Positions 16,108-26,336 are shown, numbered from the stretch's first letter. The stretch is DNA of 64,000 bases from Carboxydocella thermautotrophica (GCA_003054495.1 CP028514.1:2186001-2250000); one strand, 5' to 3'. Program-made: numbers and translations. Notes: generated by a model from the sequence alone, not told the origin.

Positions 16108-17696
16108 CAGTAGCGTTGCATTAATTTTATGAATGGTAGTCAACTATGTTTTGGTCATTACGCATTATGGTATATATGACATTTATGTAATTATATGTAA
16201 TTAAGGACTCCAGTTCTTTGGCCAAAAGGGCTAGTAGTAATAGAGGGTAGCCCTATTCCACATTTTGTCAGCCATTTTGCTTTACAATATAATTGGGTCA
16301 TAACTCACTTCATTCAGAAAATTTGTTTCTCCGTCCATTACTTGCCTTACTGTTAACTCATATATTGCTTCGTAATTTAGTCTTCGTCGTCCTTTGGACG
16401 TTCGCTTTTTCTGTTTACTTAGTTTTTTCCTAAATACCTCGTAGGGCTCATAAATACAGGCGCAAACAAACCTTTTTACAGTCAGCAGTGGTCCTTCACA
16501 CCCTGTCCTTATTTGGATCATCTTCAATAAACAGTATGTTGCCAATGCGATATATAACTGATTTTCTACTGCCTGCTGACTAAGACCATATAAATGTTTG
16601 ACGTGCAGGTGTTGCTTGAGCCACTTGAAGAAAATTTCAATCTGCCAGCGGTAGCGATATAACTGCACGATTTCTTCGGCATTCTTTTCAAAGACATTCG
16701 TTACAATTGTAATTTGATTCCCTTCTGTATCCGTTGTTTCAATCAGACGTACAGGGTGCTTCATTCTTGATGAACCCCAGCCCAGGATAGCTATGTAATC
16801 CCTGCTAATTTCGCTTTCCGGCGAAAGTGGCAATTCTTTTTGCACATACACCACAGCATTTGACTTGAGACGAGTTACAAAACCTATTCCTTTTTCACAG
16901 TAGTGATCGAATTTTTTGTAATCAACATAGCCGCGGTCAAAAATATTAATTGCATCCTTCTCTTCAACTATCAGATTGTCCATTTCTGTCTTATCACTAT
17001 GTTTTGCTGTGGTAATTGTTGCGCAATCCGGCAGGACCCCTTGCCCAAACAAATTAAGCCTGAGATGAAGTTTTATACCGCCTTTCTCTTTAAGGAATTC
17101 TGCCCAGCGATAACGGCTTAGACACAAGCTAATAACCGAGGCATCAATTAGATAAATACGTCCCAATGAATTACGGATTTTCTGGAAACCAACTTTCTCT
17201 CCAATTTGCCGCGTAAGATCTTGAAAGATTGATTTAAAAATGCTTACTGGCAATGCGTTCAGCCTACGTGATATCTGAGAATGGCTTATAGAGTCAAGAG
17301 CAATGCATATACTTTGAAGATCGTTATTTAAGCTATTGCTAATATCCCGTAGACCTTTTAATTGTTCTAACTGGGCATAGGCCAGAAGATAGAATAGCTT
17401 AAGTGCTGTCAGTTTTTTAACGTATTTGTCAACACCTGCGTTATTAATAAGCTGAAAAATTTTTTCGTGAAAAATTGGCTGAAACAATTGAAAAAATGTG
17501 GATTTTGTGATATCCTTACCTCGCATTATAGCTTCTCCTTTATATTAGAGATTTGGGCAAGGACTACCCTTAATCTCTATTATAAAGGAGATTTTTATAT
17601 TTCTCAGCTAAAAAACGCATAATTCGGCCTATTTTGTGTTAAATTGAATTAATTCCCAGCTTGACAAATTCTAAAAAATTTTATGCAACGCTACTG
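16108..17696 (-). mobile_element. IS4-type insertion sequence with terminal inverted repeats
   Basis: CAGTAGCGTTGCAT at 16108-16121 is repeated in inverse orientation at 17683-17696, delimiting a 1589-bp element around one transposase gene. GAT stands on both outer flanks, possibly a 3-bp target duplication or chance. The right end cuts into a DUF488 gene. The inner flanks (16122-16281 and 17527-17682) hold no gene. Confidence 0.85.
16282..17526 (-). CDS. IS4-family DDE transposase
   Basis: 414 residues. An N-terminal DUF4372-like region (FFQLFQPIFHEKIFQLINNAGVDK...) precedes the catalytic domain with DDE residues in YLIDASVISL, NIFDRGYVDYKKFD and the YREK-like signature YRYRWQIEIFFKWLK. A basic KRTSKGRRRLNYEA tail follows. 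Length and all three motifs are intact, so the element is probably mobile. It lies centrally between well-matched inverted repeats. Confidence 0.92.
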   Translation of the reverse strand: MRGKDITKSTFFQLFQPIFHEKIFQLINNAGVDKYVKKLTALKLFYLLAYAQLEQLKGLRDISNSLNNDLQSICIALDSISHSQISRRLNALPVSIFKSIFQDLTRQIGEKVGFQKIRNSLGRIYLIDASVISLCLSRYRWAEFLKEKGGIKLHLRLNLFGQGVLPDCATITTAKHSDKTEMDNLIVEEKDAINIFDRGYVDYKKFDHYCEKGIGFVTRLKSNAVVYVQKELPLSPESEISRDYIAILGWGSSRMKHPVRLIETTDTEGNQITIVTNVFEKNAEEIVQLYRYRWQIEIFFKWLKQHLHVKHLYGLSQQAVENQLYIALATYCLLKMIQIRTGCEGPLLTVKRFVCACIYEPYEVFRKKLSKQKKRTSKGRRRLNYEAIYELTVRQVMDGETNFLNEVSYDPIIL

Positions 17697-17870
17697 GATA
17701 TTGCATATTTTTTTTAAAAAAAACTTCAAATCATCACCTTTTGTGAAACCTGATAATTGTGAAGAATTATTTAACCTTACATCAATCAAAGACTCAATCT
17801 TATTTTTTTTAAGTAAATTAAAAAATACCTCCGCTCTTTTTTGGGTAAAACCGATAGTATAAATTTTCAA
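17697..17870 (-). pseudogene. 5' fragment of a DUF488 gene truncated by the IS
   Basis: From a TTG at 17870, overlapping the stop of the preceding DUF488 frame, the minus strand reads KIYTIGFTQKRAEVFF and continues with SLIDVRLNN, the start of a DUF488 protein. After about 57 codons it meets the IS inverted repeat at 17696. The remainder is not found beyond the IS at 16107, where a stop follows almost at once, so the 3' part has been lost. Confidence 0.75.
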
Positions 17871-18385
17871 TCTTCATGCCCCCCATTGCTTAATTTTCTA
17901 TTATGAACCTGCCAGAACTTTTCTCTTTCTTCCTTCATTGTTAAACTATGTTTTATTTCGTATCCACGTTCATAAAACTCTTTAGCTACAAGAATTGACC
18001 TGTGACAATCAAAAGGATCTTTTTCTGAGCACATCAAAGCAATTCTAAAACCTTTTTCCACCCCTTTCATAACTCTTGATACCTTGCCGAAAAAATTCCT
18101 GCTTTGCGACCGCTTCAAAATCAAGATAACCTTCCCGGGTATAAATGTTTTTATCCTTATGTCTTGCACCAAGCTCTTTTCCCATATAAAGATAATAAAT
18201 ATTTAGATTGTGCGCAGGTCAGATGCCAGTTTATCCATATTGAATTGTGGTGCTGCTTTTGAATATGGAGTGCTCCTGATATCAACAATACAGTTAATGT
18301 TATAAATATTTATTAAGCTGATAAATTTTCCGATCGAATGGGTAGAATGTCCAATGGTGTATAGTAGTTTTTTCAATTCAACCAC
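17867..18385 (-). pseudogene. DUF488 gene with two frameshifts
   Basis: Three consecutive reading frames together spell a complete DUF488 protein: LLYTIGHSTHSIGKF... and DIRSTPYSKAAPQFNMDKL (18385 to about 18210), then YLYMGKELGARHKD and YTREGYLDFEAVAKQ (about 18200-18090), then RIALMCSEKDPFDCHRS and ERGYEIKH to the stop at 17867. Two frame changes are needed, so it is decayed unless sequencing errors are involved. Some DUF488 proteins are thought to be nucleic-acid-related, but the function is unknown. It is the upstream member of a tandem pair. Confidence 0.78.
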
Positions 18386-18496
18386 GCCCTCATAGCTTTA
18401 CTCTATACAGATATTATATCATAAATATACCAGGAAAAACCAGAACAGAAAAGCCTGGCGAACCCATCCAGTTCACCAGGCCTTCTTATTATCATA

Positions 18497-18591
18497 TGGC
18501 GGAGAGAGTGGGATTCGAACCCACGAGACGGGTTTTGGCCCGCCTACTCGATTTCGAGTCGAGCGCCTTCGACCAGCTCGGCCATCTCTCC
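18497..18591 (-). tRNA. tRNA-Ser (anticodon CGA)
   Basis: Cloverleaf with the long variable arm of class II tRNAs; anticodon loop CTCGAAA; acceptor GGAGAGA/TCTCTCC, discriminator G, CCA encoded. Confidence 0.95.
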
Positions 18592-18666
18592 GCATGGCTC
18601 ACGCCCTATATTGTAGCACATTTTTATCAGCTTCACAACTACAAGTTTTGACAACAAAACCCGGGC

Positions 18667-19152
18667 CTAAACCCGGGCATCTTTCTGCTTATTCAGCCTT
18701 AACTTCCGAAAAAACTCTTTCATCAATTCCTGGCATTCCTCCGCCCGCACCCCGGCAGTCACTTCCACCTGATGATTCAAGCCCGGATGCCGGACCAGAT
18801 CCATTAGACTATCTACCGCCCCAGCCTTGGGATCGGCGGCACCATAAACCAGCCGTTCAATGCGGGCCTGGACAATGGCCCCGGCACACATAGGACAGGG
18901 TTCAATCGTTACATACAGGGTAGACTCGGTCAGGCGCCAGCCGCCCAGCCGGCGGGCAGCTTCCCGTATAACCAGCATTTCAGCATGGCCAGTGGGATCC
19001 GGGGCCAGTTCCCGCCAGTTGTGGGCAGCAGCCACTACCTCACCCCGGCGCACCAGCACAGCGCCAATAGGTACTTCCCCCAGGGCCATGGCCTTTCTGG
19101 CCTCAGCCAGGGCCAACCCCATGTAATATGCATCATCGTGCTCCAGCTGCAT
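18667..19152 (-). CDS. tadA: tRNA-specific adenosine deaminase TadA
   Basis: 161 residues. The zinc deaminase centre is complete: H56-A-E58 and P-C86-x-x-C89 (EPCPMCAGA). The family motif EVPIGAVLVRRGEVVAAAHN lies near the N-terminus. TadA converts adenosine to inosine at the wobble position of tRNA-Arg(ACG), and that very tRNA gene lies about 100 bases away at 19249-19325. The protein is of normal length and sits among serine and arginine tRNA genes. Confidence 0.95.
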   Translation of the reverse strand: MQLEHDDAYYMGLALAEARKAMALGEVPIGAVLVRRGEVVAAAHNWRELAPDPTGHAEMLVIREAARRLGGWRLTESTLYVTIEPCPMCAGAIVQARIERLVYGAADPKAGAVDSLMDLVRHPGLNHQVEVTAGVRAEECQELMKEFFRKLRLNKQKDARV

Positions 19153-19167
19153 CGCAATTCCCTCTGA

Positions 19168-19242
19168 TGGTGTCCTCGTCAGGAGTCGAACCTGAATCTA
19201 CCGCTTAGGAGGCGGTTGCACTATCCGTTGTGCTACGAGGAC
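19168..19242 (-). tRNA. tRNA-Arg (anticodon CCT)
   Basis: Full cloverleaf; anticodon loop CTCCTAA within stem ACCGC/GCGGT; encoded CCA. Confidence 0.95.
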
Positions 19243-19248
19243 GGAAAA

Positions 19249-19325
19249 TGGCGCGCCCGGCAGGATTCGAACCTGCGACCACCAGATTCGTAGTCTGTTA
19301 CTCTATCCAGCTGAGCTACGGGCGC
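19249..19325 (-). tRNA. tRNA-Arg (anticodon ACG)
   Basis: Acceptor GCGCCCG/CGGGCGC, anticodon loop CTACGAA, encoded CCA. The A34 is the TadA substrate. Confidence 0.96.
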
Positions 19326-19330
19326 GTAAA

Positions 19331-19425
19331 TGGCGGAGAGAGAGGGATTCGAACCCTCGATACGGGTTTTAGCCCGTATAGTCGCTTAGCAGGCGACCGC
19401 CTTCGACCTACTCGGCCATCTCTCC
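19331..19425 (-). tRNA. tRNA-Ser (anticodon GCT)
   Basis: Class II cloverleaf with long variable arm; anticodon loop CTGCTAA; acceptor GGAGAGA; encoded CCA. Confidence 0.95.
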
Positions 19426-19435
19426 AGCTTCTGAC

Positions 19436-19526
19436 TGGCGGAGGGGGTGGGATTCGAACCCACGGAGCCCGTCAAGGACTCAACGGTTTTCAAGACCGCC
19501 TCCTTAAACCGCTCGGACACCCCTCC
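19436..19526 (-). tRNA. tRNA-Ser (anticodon TGA)
   Basis: Class II cloverleaf; anticodon loop CTTGAAA; acceptor GGAGGGG; encoded CCA. Confidence 0.95.
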
Positions 19527-19565
19527 GCGATACATAAAAGAGTATAGCATAAGCTATTTTTCCTG

Positions 19566-20771
19566 TCAATAAACTCTGTTTAATTGCCTGTTAACTACCA
19601 TTGCAGCCAGCAGCATGAAAAAACAAACTGCACTGAGCCAGAGCCAGCCGCCCCATTGCCAGACATAACCCAGAAAGTAGCCACCAGCAGTTCCCCCCAG
19701 ATAATAGCAGAGCAAATAGAGAGCCGAAGCCGCTGCCCGAGCCTGTCTGGCTTTACGGCTGACCCAGTTGCTGGTTGCAGCATGGGCAAAGAAAAAGCCG
19801 AAACAGAAGAAAATCAAGCCCGCTACAATCAAAAACAGCGGTTTTAGTATCATCATGACCAGGCCCAGTAACATCAAGACCAGACCGGTTAAAATGCGTT
19901 GCGGTATGGTCAGCCTGCCATCCAGCCGCCCCGATAAAGTGGAACTAAAGGTACCGGCCAGATAGGTTAAATACAAAAAGCCGGTAGCAGTAGCAGAAAA
20001 ATAATAAGGAGCCTGTTGCAGGCGGAAACCCAGATAATTGAAGAGGCCAACAAAAACAAATAATATCATGCCACCTAGAAGAAAAGCATTACGCAAAACA
20101 GGATTAGACCAGTGTTCCTTGATTTCCGCCAGAGCTTTCTGCCCGTTGAAGGGCCGGCTGCGAAAATGCCGGGAGGGGGGTAGCCACCAGAGGAAAAGCA
20201 AATACCCCAGAAGGCATAAGCCTCCCAGGACTAAAAAGGCATAACGCCAGCCCCAGTAATCGGCAATCACGCCGCTGATAATCCGGCCACCCATACCGCC
20301 AATGGAATTGCTGCTGATAAACATACCGATAGCAGCAGCCACAGCCTTCTGTTCATATTCCTCCCCAATGTAGGCATAGCCAAGGGCCGGTAAAGCGGCC
20401 AGAAATACTCCCTGCAAAGCCCGTAACAGAACCAGCTGAGGAAAGTTCTGCACAAACACAGCCGCAAAAGCCAGCAGGGCTGTTAATAGCAAACCGGCAG
20501 CCATGATCTTTTTTCTGCCCCAGGCATCGGAGACCGCTCCAAAAACCAGCATAAACACGCTCAGGGTAAAAATCACCGCCGAAACAGTCAAGCCAGCCTC
20601 GGCCGGTTTGACCCCAAACTCCCGGGCAAAAAGGGGTAAAAGGGGCTGGGTGAAATGCAAATTGGCAAACACCGCCATACCCCCGATGCTCAAGGCAATA
20701 TTGGCTTTCAGATATTCCCGGCTACCTGCCTGGATCCTGGTCTTGCTTGCAACTTCTATACTCTCCCCCAT
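19566..20771 (-). CDS. MFS transporter, YnfM/YybF-like
   Basis: 401 residues with about 12 hydrophobic segments. The cytoplasmic loop 2-3 motif is FGAVSDAWGRKKIMAAGL (about residues 77-94), and the second half holds the related SGRLDGRLTIPQRIL loop. The ANLHFTQPLLPLFAREFGVKPAEAGLTVS segment after helix 1 is typical of a YnfM-like subgroup. Substrate unknown; drug or metabolite efflux is the common guess. It is monocistronic, 66 bases downstream of serS, with a hairpin between. Confidence 0.88.
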   Translation of the reverse strand: MGESIEVASKTRIQAGSREYLKANIALSIGGMAVFANLHFTQPLLPLFAREFGVKPAEAGLTVSAVIFTLSVFMLVFGAVSDAWGRKKIMAAGLLLTALLAFAAVFVQNFPQLVLLRALQGVFLAALPALGYAYIGEEYEQKAVAAAIGMFISSNSIGGMGGRIISGVIADYWGWRYAFLVLGGLCLLGYLLFLWWLPPSRHFRSRPFNGQKALAEIKEHWSNPVLRNAFLLGGMILFVFVGLFNYLGFRLQQAPYYFSATATGFLYLTYLAGTFSSTLSGRLDGRLTIPQRILTGLVLMLLGLVMMILKPLFLIVAGLIFFCFGFFFAHAATSNWVSRKARQARAAASALYLLCYYLGGTAGGYFLGYVWQWGGWLWLSAVCFFMLLAAMVVNRQLNRVY

Positions 20772-20800
20772 AGCTGTCTCCCTTCCCCGTAAATGAGCTA

Positions 20801-20829
20801 ACAGACACGGGCACTATACCCGTGTCTGT
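20801..20829. terminator. 11-bp hairpin between serS and the MFS gene
   Basis: ACAGACACGGG and CCCGTGTCTGT arms enclose a 7-base loop. The T-run follows on the plus strand only, so as a terminator of minus-strand serS it is imperfect. Confidence 0.45.
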
Positions 20830-20837
20830 CCCTTTTT

Positions 20838-22133
<1,296 letters not shown>

Positions 22134-22215
22134 TTAAGGAATATTTTACTATATCTATTCCTGTTTGGCAAAGGGCTTTTGCTGGCATTATGCATACATT
22201 ATACCTGGTCGCAGG

Positions 22216-22251
22216 AAAAGTATCCCCACTTCCATTGCGGAAGTGGGGATA
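22216..22251 (-). terminator. Terminator of the serine-pathway operon
   Basis: A 13-bp perfect stem (TATCCCCACTTCC / GGAAGTGGGGATA) with a 5-base loop is followed on the minus strand by CTTTT. It lies 6 bases after the phosphatase stop codon. Confidence 0.85.
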
Positions 22252-22256
22252 GGTAG

Positions 22257-22901
22257 TTATAATGCCTTCTGATCGACATCCCAGATCAGGGAGCCCAGAT
22301 GACAGGTATCATTGAGTTTACTCAGCCGCCAGCGACCATCTGGCAGGTATTCCACCACATTGATACAGGTGTTGTCCTGGCGGAAGAGCCAGAAGTTGGC
22401 CAAATCCATGCCCAGGGCATAACAGAAGAAAGCGCGGATAGTGGCATCATGGCTCAGTACCAGCACCGTCTCCCCGGGATGGCGTTTGGCGATCATCTCC
22501 AGAGCTGCTACTGCCCGATCCTGGACCTGCTTAAGGCATTCCCCGCCCCCGGGCATGGTGATTTGATGGGGAGCGGATTGCCAGATCTCCAGTTCCACTC
22601 CGTATTGTTCCTTTACCTCATGGGCATACAGCCCCTGCCAGCAGCCATGGTGAATTTCCGTCAATCCCTCCACGATTTCCACCGGCAGCTGATGCTTTTC
22701 TGCAGCTTTTTTGGCAGTTTCATAGGCCCGGCTCAGCGGACTGGAATAGACAGCGGTGATGGGTAATTTAGCCAGGGCCTCAGCCAGCCTTTCCGCCTGC
22801 TGCCAGCCCAGCGGAGAAAGTTCAGTGTCCAGCTGGCCCTGATAACGCCCTTCCCGGTTCCAGTTGGTTTCACCATGGCGGGCAAGAATAATTCTGGTCA
22901 T
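22257..22901 (-). CDS. Histidine phosphatase family protein, possible phosphoserine phosphatase
   Basis: 214 residues. The catalytic RHG motif is ARHGETNWN (His9 is the phospho-acceptor), followed by YQGQLDTELSPLG, and the second catalytic His is in VLSHDATIRA. By sequence it could be a phosphoglycerate mutase, alpha-ribazole phosphatase or metal-independent phosphoserine phosphatase; the latter type is known from Hydrogenobacter. As the third gene of an operon with serA and an aminotransferase, and with no SerB in sight, phosphoserine phosphatase is the best inference. Confidence 0.85.
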   Translation of the reverse strand: MTRIILARHGETNWNREGRYQGQLDTELSPLGWQQAERLAEALAKLPITAVYSSPLSRAYETAKKAAEKHQLPVEIVEGLTEIHHGCWQGLYAHEVKEQYGVELEIWQSAPHQITMPGGGECLKQVQDRAVAALEMIAKRHPGETVLVLSHDATIRAFFCYALGMDLANFWLFRQDNTCINVVEYLPDGRWRLSKLNDTCHLGSLIWDVDQKAL

Positions 22902-22930
22902 AAACTAAAGCTCCTCCCCGATTAGTTTTT

Positions 22931-24508
22931 CTATAAAGAAACGAACTTGACATCGATAATGCCATCTATTTTGGCTATTTCTCCTAGAATTGCCTCCGGT
23001 ACCACATTATCCACCGCCAGCACCATCACAGCCCGGCCACCCACCTGTTTGCGGCCCACCTGCATTCCAGCAATGTTGATGTCATGCTCACCAATGAGGG
23101 TGCCCACCCGCCCGATGATCCGGGGCTTATCAATATGGGGGGCAACCAGCATGTAGCCTTCCGGCACCATGTCGATGCGATAACCGTCTATTAAGACGAT
23201 GCGGGCATCATTATCCCGGAAGAGGGTACCGCCAACGGCTTTAGGACAGGGCCCGCCTGTCAGTTTGACGGTAATCAGGTTGGTATAGTCATGGGCCTCT
23301 TCTTCCCTGGTTTCCATGATGCGCAGGCCCCGCCCCTTGGCCAGCTGTACCGCATTGACATAACTGACCGGCACATCACTGTAGGATTCCATAATCCCCT
23401 TGATGATGGCGGTAGTCAGGGGAGCGGTATTGATGCAGGCTACATCCCCGGCATAGGTGATCTCGATATTCTCAAACTCGGAAGTGAGCTGGGAGATAAA
23501 CTTGCCCAGCTTTTCCGCCAGGGCCAGATAAGGTTTAACAACCAGTGCATCTTCTTTGGGAATGGCCGGCATATTCACAGCATTCTGGGCCATGCCGCCC
23601 TGCAGGATGGTGACAATCTCCCGGGCCACATCCAGAGCCACATTGACCTGGGCTTCCTCGGTAGATGCCCCCAGATGCGGGGTAACTACCACATTGGGCA
23701 GTTCAAACAACGGGCTTTCCGTCGTGGGTTCCACTTCAAAGACATCCAGCGCTGCTCCGGCCACCTTACCTGTCTTCAGAGCCTCATACAGATCCTGTTC
23801 ATTGATGATGCCACCGCGGGCAACATTGATAATCCGTACCCCCGGCTTCATTTTGGCCAGGGCTTCCCGGTTAATCAGGTTAACCGTTTCCTTGGTTTTG
23901 GGCAAATGCACGGTGATAAAGTCCGCTTCCCGATAGACATCCTCCAGGGACACCAGTTCCACCCCGATTTCCCGGGCCCGCTCATGGGTGATATAGGGGT
24001 CATAACCGATGACCTTCATGGCAAAGCCCTGGGCCCGTTTGGCCACCGCGGTACCAATCCGCCCCAGCCCAATAACCCCCAGGATTTTATCCCGCAGCTC
24101 CACGCCGGTAAATTCCTTGCGCAGCCATTTCCCCTTTTTCAAGGCCTCATTGGCCTGGGGTACATGGCGAGCCAGGGCCAGCATCAGGGCCAGAGTGTGT
24201 TCAGCCGCGGCAATGGTATTGCCATCGGGAGCATTGACCACAATAATACCATGCTGAGTAGCAGCCTGAACATCGATATTGTCCACCCCGACACCGGCGC
24301 GGCCGATTACCTTCAGGTTTACCCCCGCCGCAATAATGGGGGCAGTGATCTTGGTAGCACTGCGCACCACCACGGCATCATAGGCGGGAATCATCTCCAC
24401 CAGTTGCTGTTCACTCAGCTTTTCCTCGATAACATCCACAGTAAACCCGGGTTCCCGCAAGATATCTATTCCTTTTTCACTGACACCATCTAAGACCAGT
24501 ATCCGCAT
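22931..24508 (-). CDS. serA: D-3-phosphoglycerate dehydrogenase
   Basis: 525 residues, long SerA form. The NAD site is LGVIGLGRIGTAVAKRA (about residues 144-160); substrate and catalytic parts are NVARGGIINE, DVFEVEPTTESPLF and VVTPHLGAST. An intervening domain and a C-terminal ACT domain (LIGEHDINIAGMQVGRK...) follow, the latter usually sensing serine. It catalyses the first step of serine synthesis. It lies 46 bases after the aminotransferase gene and 29 before the phosphatase gene, under the glycine riboswitch/T-box leader. Confidence 0.97.
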   Translation of the reverse strand: MRILVLDGVSEKGIDILREPGFTVDVIEEKLSEQQLVEMIPAYDAVVVRSATKITAPIIAAGVNLKVIGRAGVGVDNIDVQAATQHGIIVVNAPDGNTIAAAEHTLALMLALARHVPQANEALKKGKWLRKEFTGVELRDKILGVIGLGRIGTAVAKRAQGFAMKVIGYDPYITHERAREIGVELVSLEDVYREADFITVHLPKTKETVNLINREALAKMKPGVRIINVARGGIINEQDLYEALKTGKVAGAALDVFEVEPTTESPLFELPNVVVTPHLGASTEEAQVNVALDVAREIVTILQGGMAQNAVNMPAIPKEDALVVKPYLALAEKLGKFISQLTSEFENIEITYAGDVACINTAPLTTAIIKGIMESYSDVPVSYVNAVQLAKGRGLRIMETREEEAHDYTNLITVKLTGGPCPKAVGGTLFRDNDARIVLIDGYRIDMVPEGYMLVAPHIDKPRIIGRVGTLIGEHDINIAGMQVGRKQVGGRAVMVLAVDNVVPEAILGEIAKIDGIIDVKFVSL

Positions 24509-24554
24509 AAAAATCCCCTTTCCCCTTATCTAACTTCATTAACTGCGAAACCTC

Positions 24555-25700
24555 TTACCCTTCCAGAAATACCTTCTGGGCGGCAGCCACACCGGCACCC
24601 AGCTGTACCGGATAGCCCACTTCAACCAGGGCCATTTCCAGCGCCCCAATAGCCAGGATAATATCCAGCTTATCGGCATAACCCATGTGGCCGATACGGA
24701 AAATCTTGCCCTTCAGTTTGCCCTGGCCACCGGCAAAAGTCACCCCGTATTTGGTACGTAATACCTTGCGCAGGTCTTCGGTATTGAGCTGGTCATTGCC
24801 CTTAACAGCAGTTACAGTATGGGAAGCTACTTCATCAGCAGCCAGCAACTCCAGGCCCAGTGCTCTGATAGCGGCCCGGGTAGCTTTTGTCATAAGGGCA
24901 TGCCGGGCAAAGACTTCCGGTAAGCCTTCCGCCAGGATCATGTCCAGAGCAGCTTCCAGCCCGTAAAAGAGGGTAACATTGGGAGTCCAGGCGGTATTCC
25001 ACTCCGCCATATTTTTTCTGGCCTGCTTCAGGCAGAAGTAGAAACGGGGAGCTTTGGCCGTCTCCATAGCCTGCCAGGCCTTTTCACTGACACTGACCAG
25101 AGCCAGCCCCGGCGGCAACATCAAGGCCTTCTGGCTACCGGTAACCATGATATCCACCTGCCATTCATCAGTGCGGATATCCATCCCGCCCATGGAGCTG
25201 ACGGCATCCACCAGCAGGACAGCATCGGTTTTGGCCACCAGGGCTCCCAGACCCCCGATATCATTGGTAACACCGGTGGAAGTCTCATTGTGGGTAGCCA
25301 GCACGGCCCGGTACTGATTGGTAGCCAGCTTTTCCTCTACCTGTTTCAAATCAATGGCTTCACCCCAGGGGAACTCCAGAGCATCTACCTCTGCTCCGTA
25401 TAAACGGGCGATTTTGGCAAAACGCTCGCCGAAGTTACCGGTAACCAGGGCCAGTACCTTGTCCCCAGGGCTGATCACATTGGCCACTGCCGTTTCCAGT
25501 CCCCCCGTACCGGACTGGGTGAGAATAAACAGGTCCTTTTCAGTCTGAAAAACCTGTTTGGCCTTTTTAATCAGCCGTTCGTGCAGTTTGGCAAAGTCCC
25601 CACTGCGGTGACCGATCATGGGCCGAATCATGGCCTGCTGGACCGCCGGTGGAATAGGTGTCGGCCCAGGAATCATTAGATACTTTTTGTCCTGCAACAT
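24555..25700 (-). CDS. Class V aminotransferase (alanine/serine-glyoxylate or phosphoserine type)
   Basis: 381 residues from the ATG at 25700, behind a GAGAGGGG site. PLP-enzyme motifs: SGTGGLETAVANV, DAVSSMGGMDIRTDEWQVDI, and the Schiff-base lysine in GSQKALMLPPGLALVS. The family interconverts glyoxylate/glycine with alanine, serine or other donors; several members double as phosphoserine aminotransferases in operons with serA. It is the first gene behind a tandem glycine riboswitch and a serine T-box, which ties it to the glycine-serine node. Substrate choice cannot be read from sequence. Confidence 0.9.
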   Translation of the reverse strand: MLQDKKYLMIPGPTPIPPAVQQAMIRPMIGHRSGDFAKLHERLIKKAKQVFQTEKDLFILTQSGTGGLETAVANVISPGDKVLALVTGNFGERFAKIARLYGAEVDALEFPWGEAIDLKQVEEKLATNQYRAVLATHNETSTGVTNDIGGLGALVAKTDAVLLVDAVSSMGGMDIRTDEWQVDIMVTGSQKALMLPPGLALVSVSEKAWQAMETAKAPRFYFCLKQARKNMAEWNTAWTPNVTLFYGLEAALDMILAEGLPEVFARHALMTKATRAAIRALGLELLAADEVASHTVTAVKGNDQLNTEDLRKVLRTKYGVTFAGGQGKLKGKIFRIGHMGYADKLDIILAIGALEMALVEVGYPVQLGAGVAAAQKVFLEG

Positions 25701-25744
25701 TAAAATCAACCCCTCTCCCGGATTTAGATGATTATTATAAATAG

Positions 25745-26010
25745 AAAAGCTCTCATCCATAAAGCCTCAGCTTTAGGGACGAGAGCTTGTTCCCGCGTTG
25801 CCACCCTAATTGGCCAAAAGGCAATAATATCCCCTTGACCCTCTCGATGCGATAACGGCGCCACCGTATCCACTTACCAGGCCACGGCCCTTCGGTGGAT
25901 CCCCTCCAGGGCGGATTCAGCAGTTCCCAGGACCGGTTCGCACCAACCACCGGCTCTCTTGCCTGTTTCCTGCCTATGTTCCCTTTCAACGGGTTACCCT
26001 TATGAGATGA
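25745..26010 (-). promoter_or_regulatory. T-box riboswitch, likely serine (UCC specifier)
   Basis: The minus strand contains the T-box core AGGGTGGCAACGCGGG (about 25812-25797), the stem I AGAGAGCCGG element and a GAA-UCC-GCC specifier region with UCC at 25915-25913, a serine codon. The terminator pairs AAGCTCTCGTCC with GGATGAGAGCTT and is followed by TTCTATTT. Uncharged tRNA-Ser should favour the antiterminator. The specifier assignment is by eye, but it agrees with the downstream serA operon. Confidence 0.9.
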
Positions 26011-26027
26011 TGGTTAGATGGAATTAT

Positions 26028-26055
26028 AAGAAAGGACCAATCTCCTGATTGGTCC
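26028..26055 (-). terminator. Expression-platform terminator of the glycine riboswitch
   Basis: On the minus strand GGACCAATC (26055-26047), a 4-base loop and GATTGGTCC (26042-26034) are followed by TTTCTTA. It lies between the glycine aptamers and the T-box. Confidence 0.75.
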
Positions 26056-26074
26056 TCTGGTCACTGCTGCTAAA

Positions 26075-26305
26075 AGGGTAAACGAAGCCACAAACGCATC
26101 CTGTCGCTCCCTGTCCTTTTGCCTGAGAGATTGACCTGCCGGCTGGCAGGCTTGCTCCTTCGGCGCCCGGTCTTGCCAGGTCTCTCCAGAGGTCTGTCCG
26201 GTTACAGTACCTGGCTCAAAAGCCACCTGAGAGTTTGAGCGGCATAATACCGCCTTGCCCCTTCGGCGGTAACGGGTAAACCCCGTTACCTTCTTCTGCA
26301 ACCTT
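26075..26305 (-). promoter_or_regulatory. Tandem glycine riboswitch
   Basis: Two glycine aptamers stand in series. The first (about 26300-26186) has CCGCCGAAGGGGCAA, AAACTCTCAGGTGG and ACCGGACAGA; the second (about 26185-26090) has GGCGCCGAAGGAGCAA, AATCTCTCAGGCAAAAGGACAG. These are the conserved glycine-riboswitch cores. In relatives, glycine binding opens expression of downstream genes. Here the output is a terminator at 26028-26055 ahead of a T-box. Confidence 0.92.
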
Positions 26306-26336
26306 CATCCAGAAGCTGTATTCATTTTTGTTTACA

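Noticed and set aside
16105-17699. GAT on both sides of the IS as target duplication
   Set aside because: Only three bases, shorter than usual for IS4 relatives; may be chance, so it is mentioned but not counted as evidence.
18860-19547. Open frames opposite tadA and through the minus-strand tRNAs
   Set aside because: Same tRNA artefact or antisense to tadA.
20801-20829. Hairpin as a riboswitch for the MFS gene
   Set aside because: A single perfect stem with no conserved aptamer core; most simply a weak terminator.
23291-24493. 400-codon open frame on the plus strand opposite serA
   Set aside because: It is antisense to a full-length, motif-complete serA, has no RBS and its product is low-complexity Gly/His/Gln-rich as expected of a shadow.
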